Notes under the pieces: generated by a model
What the model saw: the letters and a program-made list of their open reading frames with translations, nothing else
Told to the model about the DNA's origin: nothing
Database searches by the model: none
Part shown: piece by piece, positions 57,718 to 64,000 of the stretch
Layout: every line of letters starts with the position of its first letter
Position numbering within the stretch: the stretch's first letter is position 1
Made by a program: the position numbers and the translations under genes
Origin: Alterluteimonas quercicellularis
GTDB taxonomy: Bacteria > Pseudomonadota > Gammaproteobacteria > Xanthomonadales > Xanthomonadaceae
DNA: 64,000 bases
NCBI RefSeq assembly: GCF_021191635.1
Contig: NZ_JAIWPR010000005.1
Location: forward strand, 180,035 to 244,034
Reading direction: 5' to 3'

Positions 57718-59556
57718 ATGGACACCGGGCTCGCGCTGACCACCGACATGAAGATCGTCCTCGGGCTGGTGAGCCTGACGATGCTCCTGTTCGTGTTCCA
57801 GCGGGTGCGCGCCGACCTGGTGGCGCTGGTGGTGCTGGTGCTGCTGGGCCTGACCGGGCAGGTCGCGCCGGAGGACCTGTTCAACGGCTTCTCCTCCAAC
57901 GCGGTCATCAGCGTCATCGCCACGATGATCCTGGGCATGGGCCTGGACCGCACCGGCGCGCTGAACCGCCTGGCCGGCTGGCTGCTGCGGCGCGCGCACG
58001 GCGTCGAGCGGCGGCTGCTGCTGCTGACCTCGTCGGTCGCCGGCCTCAACTCGTCGTTCATGCAGAACCCGTCGGTGATGGCGCTGTACCTGCCGGTCGC
58101 CTCGCGGCTGTCCTCGCGCACCGGCCTGCCGCTGTCGCGGATGCTGATGCCGATCGCGGTGGCGATCGTGATGGGCGGCTCGCTGACCATGGTCGGCAAC
58201 TCGCCGCTGATCCTGCTCAACGACCTGCTGGTGGGCGCCAACGCCAACCTGCCCTCCGGCGTGGCCACGCTGGAGCCGCTGAACATGTTCGCGCCGCTGC
58301 CGATCGGCCTGGCGCTGCTGGCCTTCGGCCTGGCCTACTTCCACTTCTTCGGCGCCCGGGTGATGCGCGAGGGCAAGGACGCCAGCGTGACCCCGGGCCG
58401 CACCCAGAGCTACTTCGCGCGCACCTACGGCATCGAGGGCGACGTCTACGAGCTGACGGTCACCGCCGAGAGCCCGCTGGTGGGCATGACCTTCGGCGAG
58501 GCCGAGTCCCTACACGACGCCCCGGTGATGCTGGCGCTCAAGGCCGAGGACGACGCCAAGCTGGCGCCGGCCGCCGACTCGCGCATCTGGGTGGGCAGCG
58601 TGATCGGGGTGATGGGGCCGCGGCAGCAGGTGGCCGACTTCGCCCAGAACCAGTTCCTGCGCATGAGCGGCCGGCTGCGCAACTTCGGCGACCTGTTCAA
58701 CCCCAGCCGCGCCGGCATCTCCGAGGCGGTGATCCCGCCCACCTCCAGCTTCATCGGCAAGACCGCCAACGAGCTGCAGCTGCGGCGGCACATGGGCCTC
58801 CGCCTGCTGGCGATCAACCGCGACAAGGAAGTGCTCACCGACGACGTGCGCGACGTGCCGCTGCGCGCCGGCGACATGATGGTCCTGCACAGCTTCTGGC
58901 AGGCGCTGGCGGAGAACTCCAAGGAGCGCGACTTCGTCGTCGTGACCGACTACCCCAAGGGCGAGCAGCGGCCGCACAAGTTCAAGATCGCGATGGCGAT
59001 CTTCGCGGTGACGGTGCTGATCGCGCTGTCCTCGCGCATCCCCACCTCGATCGCGCTGATGACCGGCGTGGCCGGCATGCTGGTCTGCGGCGTGCTGAAG
59101 ATGGACGAGGCCTACGCCGCGATCAACTGGAAGACCGTGTTCCTGATGGCCTGCCTGATCCCGCTGGGCTGGGCGATGGACGCCAGCGGCGCGGCGGCGT
59201 GGGTGGCCGGGCACTCCATCGACCAGCTGCCGACCGGCCTGCCGGTGTGGGTGCTCGAACTGGCGGTGGCGCTGCTGACCACCGCGTTCTCGCTGGTCAT
59301 CAGCCACGTGGGCGCGACCATCGTGGTGGTGCCGCTGGCGATCAACCTCGCCCTGGCCGCGGGCGCCGACCCGACCGCGTTCGCGCTGATCGTGGCGCTG
59401 TCGGCCTCCAACAACTTCATGACCCAGTCCAACCCGGTGATGTCGATGGTCACCGGCCCGGCTGGCTACACCGCCCGCGACCTGTGGCGCGTCGGCCTGC
59501 CACTGTCGCTGGCCTACACGCTGATCGTGGTGCTGATGGTCAACCTGCTGTTCTGA
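57718..59556 (+). CDS. SLC13-family sodium-coupled anion permease with two RCK_C domains
   Basis: A 612-residue inner-membrane protein with about 11-12 helices and two soluble TrkA/RCK C-terminal domains in the central part (about residues 220-300 and 325-410: VYELTVTAESPLVGMTFGEA, DVPLRAGDMMVLHSFW). The transport signatures include GNSPLILLND and NNFMTQSNPVM in the two inverted halves. It belongs with YfbS/SAC1-like proteins that move dicarboxylates or sulfate with sodium. ATG at 57718 lacks a good ribosome site, so MKIVLG at 57748 is a possible start. Confidence 0.88.
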   Translation: MDTGLALTTDMKIVLGLVSLTMLLFVFQRVRADLVALVVLVLLGLTGQVAPEDLFNGFSSNAVISVIATMILGMGLDRTGALNRLAGWLLRRAHGVERRLLLLTSSVAGLNSSFMQNPSVMALYLPVASRLSSRTGLPLSRMLMPIAVAIVMGGSLTMVGNSPLILLNDLLVGANANLPSGVATLEPLNMFAPLPIGLALLAFGLAYFHFFGARVMREGKDASVTPGRTQSYFARTYGIEGDVYELTVTAESPLVGMTFGEAESLHDAPVMLALKAEDDAKLAPAADSRIWVGSVIGVMGPRQQVADFAQNQFLRMSGRLRNFGDLFNPSRAGISEAVIPPTSSFIGKTANELQLRRHMGLRLLAINRDKEVLTDDVRDVPLRAGDMMVLHSFWQALAENSKERDFVVVTDYPKGEQRPHKFKIAMAIFAVTVLIALSSRIPTSIALMTGVAGMLVCGVLKMDEAYAAINWKTVFLMACLIPLGWAMDASGAAAWVAGHSIDQLPTGLPVWVLELAVALLTTAFSLVISHVGATIVVVPLAINLALAAGADPTAFALIVALSASNNFMTQSNPVMSMVTGPAGYTARDLWRVGLPLSLAYTLIVVLMVNLLF

Positions 59557-59584
59557 GCCGGCGCCCGGCGCCGCCGGACTTGCA

Positions 59585-59608
59585 GTGGCGCGCGAGCGCG
59601 CGCCTACG
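59585..59608. repeat. REP-like palindrome supplying the stop of the Rieske gene
   Basis: GTGGCGCGCGAGCGCGCGCC then TACG, a degenerate copy of the GTAGGAGCGCGC family. The TAG stop of the minus-strand gene (59604-59606) lies inside it. Confidence 0.6.
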
Positions 59609-59927
59609 CGGTCGCGATCACCACCTCGCCGTCGCGCACGCGCACCGGCACCGCGCGCAGGCGCTCGCCCTTGCAGGGCCCGGCCACGCACACCCCCTCC
59701 ACGGTCTCGAAGCTGGCGCCGTGCGCGGCGCAGACCAGGTGCCCCTCCTTGGACTTCAGGAACTGCCCCGGCGCCCAGTCGAGCCGCCGGCCGGCGTGCG
59801 GGCAGATGTTGAGCCAGGCGCGGACCGCCCCGCCCTCGCGGTGCAGCAGCACCGACTCCGGCGCGCCGTCGACCTCGGCCTCCACCTCGGCGAATCCGCC
59901 GTCGGGCAGGTCGGCCAGGGCGATCAA
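59604..59927 (-). CDS. Rieske [2Fe-2S] ferredoxin-like protein
   Basis: A 107-residue protein with both Rieske cluster motifs: CPHAGRRLDWAPG (Cys-x-His) and CAAHGASFETVEG (Cys-x-x-His), in the usual spacing. It resembles small soluble Rieske ferredoxins and NirD-type subunits that pass electrons to oxygenases or reductases. No partner oxygenase is adjacent. The start is TTG or nearby; no ATG or strong ribosome site is present in frame, so a few N-terminal residues are uncertain. Confidence 0.85.
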   Translation of the reverse strand: MIALADLPDGGFAEVEAEVDGAPESVLLHREGGAVRAWLNICPHAGRRLDWAPGQFLKSKEGHLVCAAHGASFETVEGVCVAGPCKGERLRAVPVRVRDGEVVIATA

Positions 59928-60036
59928 GCGCAGGCCCCGCGCGGGCTGGATCTTAACGATCTCATTACAACTGCGAACCTTCGGCGGCGGATACTGTCGG
60001 ACACATGGCCTTCACATTGTCACACGACCCGCCACG

Positions 60037-60324
60037 ATGATCTCCAGCGTCCTGCATACCCTGCGTCTGCGCCTGCATTCGTCCATGTTCGATGCGGTGT
60101 TCTCGCCGCGCAAGCCGCGCCACCCGCTGCTGCGCGCCGGGCTCGGCGTGCTGGGCCTGGCCCTGCTGGCGGTGCTGCTGGTGTTCGGCGTGGTCATCGG
60201 CGCCGGCATGCTGGCGGTGGGCCTGGTGGCCCGCCTGGTCGCGCAGCGCGGCCGCCCGGTGCGCGCCCGCACCGAGGCGCTGGACGGCGAGTTCCGCATC
60301 GTCGACAAGCCCGCCCTGCGCTGA
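60037..60324 (+). CDS. Small membrane protein of unknown function
   Basis: A 95-residue protein with a basic N-terminus (LHTLRLRLHSSMFDAVFSPR), one long hydrophobic segment (VLGLALLAVLLVFGVVIGAG, continuing as MLAVGLVARLV) and a short polar tail. I do not recognise the family. It lies 76 bp before the fumarylacetoacetase-family gene on the same strand, and a shared transcript is possible. Confidence 0.65.
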   Translation: MISSVLHTLRLRLHSSMFDAVFSPRKPRHPLLRAGLGVLGLALLAVLLVFGVVIGAGMLAVGLVARLVAQRGRPVRARTEALDGEFRIVDKPALR

Positions 60325-60400
60325 AGCGGCATCCTCATCGCGCGAGCCCTCCGCGGCGTCCGCGCCGCGCGACGCGTCGCGCCCCGGCCCGAGCGTTCCC

Positions 60401-61114
60401 ATGACCGACGTGATCCCAGCCCCCGACGCGCCGCGCGTGCCGGTCCGCGGCGGCGGCCGCTTCCCGGTGCACCGCATCTATTGCGTGGGCCGCAACTTCG
60501 CCGAGCACGCCCGCGAGATGGGCGCACAGGCGCCGGCCTCGCCCGCCGCGCGCGGGCGCCCGGTGTTCTTCATGAAGCCCGCCGACGCCGTGGTCGTCGA
60601 CGGCGAGGCGCCCTACCCGCCGGCGACCGCCGATCTCCACCACGAGGTCGAGTTGGTGGTCGCGCTCGGCCGCGACGCGCCGCCCGGCCCGCTGGCGGTC
60701 GAGGACGCGCCTGCGCTGGTGTTCGGCTACGCCGTCGGCCTCGACCTGACCCGCCGCGACCTGCAGGCCGAGGCCAAGCGGGCCGGCCTGCCCTGGGACA
60801 TCGCCAAGGGCTTCGACGCCTCCGCGCCGGTCGGCGAGCTGGTGCCCGCGGCCGAGGCCGGCGACCTGCGCGGCCGTGCCCTGCGGCTGAGCGTCAACGG
60901 CGTGCTGCGCCAGCAGGGCACGCTCGACGACATGATCTGGAGCGTGCCGGAGATCCTGCACGAGCTGTCGAAGCTCTACCGCCTGCGCGCGGGCGACCTG
61001 GTCTTCATGGGCACGCCGTCCGGCGTGGCCGCGCTGTCGCCCGGCGATCGCGGACGCGCCGAACTGGATGGCGTCGGCGTCCTCGACTTCCGCATCGTCG
61101 CACCGCAGGTATAG
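60401..61114 (+). CDS. Fumarylacetoacetate hydrolase-family protein
   Basis: A 237-residue protein with the FAH catalytic-core pattern: [28 protein letters not shown], the metal ligands in [15 protein letters not shown] (Glu pair), [20 protein letters not shown], and [14 protein letters not shown]. Single-domain members act on beta-diketones or as acylpyruvases/oxaloacetate decarboxylases. Length and motifs fit this FAHD1/YcgM-like group. A divalent metal is expected. The exact substrate cannot be told from the sequence. Confidence 0.9.
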   Translation: MTDVIPAPDAPRVPVRGGGRFPVHRIYCVGRNFAEHAREMGAQAPASPAARGRPVFFMKPADAVVVDGEAPYPPATADLHHEVELVVALGRDAPPGPLAVEDAPALVFGYAVGLDLTRRDLQAEAKRAGLPWDIAKGFDASAPVGELVPAAEAGDLRGRALRLSVNGVLRQQGTLDDMIWSVPEILHELSKLYRLRAGDLVFMGTPSGVAALSPGDRGRAELDGVGVLDFRIVAPQV

Positions 61115-61145
61115 TGGCGGCCGTCTTCCATTCGAGGAATCCAGC

Positions 61146-61583
61146 ATGGGCGTCCTGGCCGAATTCAAGGAGTTCGCCGTCCGCGGCAACGTCATCGACC
61201 TCGCCGTCGGCGTGGTGATCGGCGCGGCCTTCGGCAAGATCGTCACCGCGCTGGTGGACCAGATCATCATGCCGCCGATCGGCTGGCTGATCGGCGGCAT
61301 CGACTTCTCGGACTGGGTCATCACCCTGCGCGAGGCGACCGTGGACGCCAGCGGTGCGGAAGTGCCCGCGGTCGCCATCGGCATCGGCGCCTTCCTCAAT
61401 ACCCTGATCCAGTTCGTCATCGTCGCCTTCGCGATCTTCCTGCTGGTCAAGTTCATCAACCGCCTCAAGCGCAAGCAGGAAGAGAAGCCGGCGGAAGCGC
61501 CCAAACCGTCCGAGGACGTGCTGCTGCTGCGCGAGATCCGCGACGCGCTCAAGCAGCAACCGCCGGGCGAGCGCATCGGCTGA
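61146..61583 (+). CDS. mscL: MscL, large-conductance mechanosensitive channel
   Basis: A 145-residue inner-membrane protein. It has the conserved amphipathic start and first helix ([27 protein letters not shown]), periplasmic loop, second helix ([20 protein letters not shown]) and a cytoplasmic C-terminal bundle ([13 protein letters not shown]). It opens under hypo-osmotic tension and releases solutes. It lies 31 bp after the FAH-family gene. Confidence 0.96.
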   Translation: MGVLAEFKEFAVRGNVIDLAVGVVIGAAFGKIVTALVDQIIMPPIGWLIGGIDFSDWVITLREATVDASGAEVPAVAIGIGAFLNTLIQFVIVAFAIFLLVKFINRLKRKQEEKPAEAPKPSEDVLLLREIRDALKQQPPGERIG

Positions 61584-61655
61584 TCCGCCTCCCGGCGGGC
61601 TGCGCACGGGCCGCGGGCTGCTAAGCTCGCGGCCTGTCGCGTTCCGGAGCCCGCC

Positions 61656-63038
61656 ATGCGTCTTGCCGCCCTGCTGATCGCCCTGTCCGCCGCCTGCGCG
61701 GCCCACGCCCAGGCCCCGCTGCCGCAGTCCGCGCTCGACGCTGCCGCGCAGCTGCGCGAGCGCGCGCTGGCCGACGACACCGGCTACCGCATCATCGAAT
61801 CGCTGACCACCGAGGTCGGCCCGCGCCTGCCGGGCAGCGAGGCCGACGCGCGCGCGGTGGCCTGGGCCGAGGCGAAGTTCGCCGAGCTCGGCTTCGACCG
61901 CGTGTGGACCGAGCCGGTGACCTTTCCGAAATGGGAGCGCCGCAGCGAGCGCGCCGCGGTGCTGGGCGCGCACGCGCAGCCGCTGCTGGTCACCGCGCTG
62001 GGCGGCAGCCCGGGCGGCACGGTGGAGGCGGAGATCGTGCGCTTCCCCGACTTCGCCGCGCTCGACGCCGCGCCGGAGTCGGAGGTGGCCGGCAAGATCG
62101 TCTTCGTCGACTTCCGCATGCGCCGCAGCCGCGACGGCGCCGGCTACGGCGAGGCCGGCCCGGTGCGCGGCCGCGGGCCGTCGGTGGCCGCGCGCAAGGG
62201 CGCGGCAGGCTTCCTGATGCGCTCGATCGGCACCAGCGCGCACCGCGTCGCCAACACCGGCCTCACCCGCTTCGAGGACGGCGTGGCGCCGATCCCCGCC
62301 GCGGCCACCTCCCTGCCCGACGCCGACCAGCTCGGGCGCCTGCTCGAGCGCGGGCCGGTGCGCGTGCGCCTGGAGCTGGACTGCGGCTGGAACGGCGAGT
62401 ACACCTCGCACAACGTCATCGGCGAGCTGCGCGGCCGCGAGGCGCCGGATGAGATCGTGGTCATCGCCGGCCACCTCGACTCCTGGGACCTGGGCACCGG
62501 CGCGGTCGACGACGCCTCCGGCGTGGGCATCACCATGGCCGCGGGCCGGCTGGTCTCGCAGCTGCCGCAGCGGCCGCGGCGCACGCTGCGGGTGATCGCC
62601 TTCGCCAACGAGGAACAGGGGCTGATCGGCGCGCGGCAGTACGCCGAGCGCCACGCCGGCGCGCTGGCCGGCCACGTCGTGGGCGCGGAGAGCGACTTCG
62701 GCGCCGGCCGCATCTATGCGTTCAACACCAGCGCCAGGAGCGCCTCGCACGCGCTGTCGGCGCAGATCGCGCAGGTGCTGGCGCCGCTGGGGATCGAGTT
62801 CGCCCCCGACCGCGGCGGCCCCGGCCCGGACATCGGGCCGCTGGCGCAGCGCGGCATGGCCTGGGCCTGGCTCGGCCAGGACGGCACCGGGTACTTCGAC
62901 CTGCACCACAACGCCGACGACACCCTGGACAAGGTCGATCCCGAAGCCGTGCGGCAGAACGTGGCCGCCTACGCGGTGTTCGCCTACCTCGCCGCGGAGG
63001 CCGAGGGCGGCTTCGCGCCGGCGGGCGGCGCGGACTGA
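61656..63038 (+). CDS. Secreted M28-family zinc aminopeptidase/carboxypeptidase
   Basis: A 460-residue exported protein with a signal peptide (LLIALSAACAAHAQAP), a PA-like insert (about residues 100-220) and an M28 catalytic domain. The metal ligands are GHLDSWDLGTGAVDDASGVG (His, Asp), AFANEEQGLIGARQYAERHA (catalytic Glu and ligand Glu), VGAESDFGAG and YFDLHHNADDTLDKVDP (His). It resembles glutamate carboxypeptidase/Q-type peptidases of xanthomonads. Probable role is peptide degradation in the periplasm or outside the cell. Confidence 0.9.
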   Translation: MRLAALLIALSAACAAHAQAPLPQSALDAAAQLRERALADDTGYRIIESLTTEVGPRLPGSEADARAVAWAEAKFAELGFDRVWTEPVTFPKWERRSERAAVLGAHAQPLLVTALGGSPGGTVEAEIVRFPDFAALDAAPESEVAGKIVFVDFRMRRSRDGAGYGEAGPVRGRGPSVAARKGAAGFLMRSIGTSAHRVANTGLTRFEDGVAPIPAAATSLPDADQLGRLLERGPVRVRLELDCGWNGEYTSHNVIGELRGREAPDEIVVIAGHLDSWDLGTGAVDDASGVGITMAAGRLVSQLPQRPRRTLRVIAFANEEQGLIGARQYAERHAGALAGHVVGAESDFGAGRIYAFNTSARSASHALSAQIAQVLAPLGIEFAPDRGGPGPDIGPLAQRGMAWAWLGQDGTGYFDLHHNADDTLDKVDPEAVRQNVAAYAVFAYLAAEAEGGFAPAGGAD

Positions 63039-63175
63039 CGCGAAGGGTGTCCGGGGGTGGGGGGGGGGGGGGGCGCGCCGCGCGCGCCGAGCACCGCGCC
63101 CGGGCGGTCGGGCCCCCGCTCCCCCCCCAGCCGGGCCGGGGGGCCCGCGGCCCCCCCCCCGCGACCGGTCGTCCG
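63039..63175. other. G/C homopolymer-rich intergenic stretch
   Basis: It contains runs of G (63060-63073 and nearby) and several runs of C, with no gene. It may be a real low-complexity spacer or an assembly/base-calling problem. A terminator could lie here, but none is clear. Confidence 0.6.
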
Positions 63176-64000
63176 CTAGCCCGGACGCGGCGCGCCGCGC
63201 CGCCAGGCCGCCAGCAGCACCGCGGCCGCCGCCGCCACGTTGAGGCTCTCCACCGCGCCGGTGCCGGGGATCGACAGGCGCAGGTCGCAGGCCGCGGCCA
63301 GCGCCGGGTCCATGCCCTCGCCCTCGGCGCCGAGCACGTAGACCAGCCGCGGCGGCAGGGCGGCGGCGAACACGTCGCCGCCGCCGCGCACCACGGTCGC
63401 GGCCAGGCGGAAACCGGCGCCGTGCAGGCGCTCGATCGCCTCGGACGTCGGCCCCAGGCGCACCAGCGGCACCGCCTCCGCGCCGCCCTCGGCCACGCGC
63501 GCGGCGGCGCCGGACAGCGCCGGCGCGCCCTGCTCGGGCAACAGCGCCGCGGCGACGCCGAAGTGCGCGGCCGAGCGCAGGATCGCGCCCAGGTTGTGCG
63601 GGTTGCCCACCCCGTCCAGCCACAGCAGGCACTGCGGGCCGTCGCCGAGCGCGGGCAGCCAGTCGGCCAGCGGCGGCACGGGCGCGCGCAGCACGTCGGC
63701 GATCACGCCCTCATGGTGGCCGCTGCCGGCGAGCCTGGCGAGATCGGCCTCCTCGACGACGCGGTAGCCGATGCGCTGCGCCACGCACCACTTCAGCAGC
63801 GGCTGCAGCTGCGGGATGCGCGCCTGCGCCAGGTACAGCTTGCGGATCGCCTCGGGCCGGCGCGCGAACGCCGCCTGCACCGCGTTGAAGCCGTACACGC
63901 GCTGCTCGTCGCGACGGGCCGGATGCGCGGGCGCGGCCTCGCCGGGCGCGGGCCGCGGGCCCGGGTCGCGCCGCGGCGGGCGCGGCGCGGAAGGCGGCCC
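63176..64000 (-). CDS. TrmH/SpoU-family RNA 2'-O-methyltransferase, start outside window
   Basis: The frame is open to the right edge. The region from VYGFNAVQAAFARRPEAIRK to RRGAPRPG (241 residues) contains a SpoU substrate-binding N-domain and the knotted SPOUT domain (LWLDGVGNPHNLGAILRSAA, YVLGAEGEGMDPALAAACDL, LSIPGTGAVESLNVAAAAAV), with the Asn/Arg, GxEGxG and SLNV motifs of motifs 1-3. The upstream Pro/Arg-rich residues (about 34 visible) fit the charged N-terminal extension of YfiF-like members, so the true start is beyond the window. It methylates ribose 2'-OH in rRNA or tRNA; the target is unknown. Confidence 0.88.
   Translation of the reverse strand, partial: GPPSAPRPPRRDPGPRPAPGEAAPAHPARRDEQRVYGFNAVQAAFARRPEAIRKLYLAQARIPQLQPLLKWCVAQRIGYRVVEEADLARLAGSGHHEGVIADVLRAPVPPLADWLPALGDGPQCLLWLDGVGNPHNLGAILRSAAHFGVAAALLPEQGAPALSGAAARVAEGGAEAVPLVRLGPTSEAIERLHGAGFRLAATVVRGGGDVFAAALPPRLVYVLGAEGEGMDPALAAACDLRLSIPGTGAVESLNVAAAAAVLLAAWRRGAPRPG

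Overview
The window looks like a chromosome segment of a very high-GC gammaproteobacterium of the Xanthomonadaceae/Lysobacteraceae type (Lysobacter/Luteimonas-like). The evidence is strong GC bias at codon position 3, GTAGGAGCGCGC-type interspersed palindromes, many TonB-dependent receptors, and thiG overlapping trmB. The genus is an inference.

Positions 1-16831 hold a compact cell-surface signalling and two-partner secretion locus on the minus strand. A TpsB transporter is followed by ExbB (fused to DUF2341 and LamG modules), ExbD, TonB, a porin and a small Phd-like protein. Next come an STN/TonB-C receptor-like protein without a barrel, an ECF sigma factor, a FecR-type anti-sigma factor, and a giant TpsA exoprotein that runs off the left edge. 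The gene set matches the Pseudomonas aeruginosa PUMA3 system (VreA/VreI/VreR with PdtA/PdtB, ExbB2/ExbD2 and PhdA). A well-formed Pho box lies just upstream of the VreA-like gene. A shared promoter-like motif lies upstream of tpsB, fecR and tpsA, so the locus is probably a phosphate-starvation-induced adhesin/exoprotein system.

Positions 16845-26463 are ordinary accessory chromosome: a zinc metallopeptidase, a transglutaminase-like protease, a PI-PLC-like enzyme paired with a TonB-dependent receptor, a tandem-domain TetR regulator overlapping an MFS transporter, a lipoprotein and a DUF2200 protein.

Positions 26585-49473 are a lower-GC genomic island integrated into the 3' end of tRNA-Gly(CCC). 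A 22-bp direct repeat bounds it, with paired AACGATACC repeats just inside each end and a tyrosine integrase beside the tRNA. The left part is a mobilizable module (MobQ relaxase, TraD-like protein, RSF1010/R1162-like oriT) with an XRE regulator and its palindromic operators, a candidate Panacea/PemK-like toxin-antitoxin pair, a VbhA-like orphan antitoxin, a permuted-papain protein and a second integrase. The right part is a defence cassette: MutL/MORC-like ATPase, Z1 helicase, PD-(D/E)XK protein and AIPR protein in one overlapping operon, divergent from a DNA cytosine-5 methyltransferase that converges on a Vsr endonuclease.

Positions 49452-64000 return to chromosome: tRNA-Gly, a GDSL autotransporter esterase, thiS, a TonB receptor/PHP-hydrolase pair lying between thiS and thiG, thiG-trmB, an SLC13 permease, a Rieske protein, a small membrane protein, a fumarylacetoacetase-family enzyme, mscL, an M28 peptidase and a TrmH-family methyltransferase cut by the right edge. 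Three minus-strand genes here and upstream end in TAG codons supplied by REP-like palindromes.
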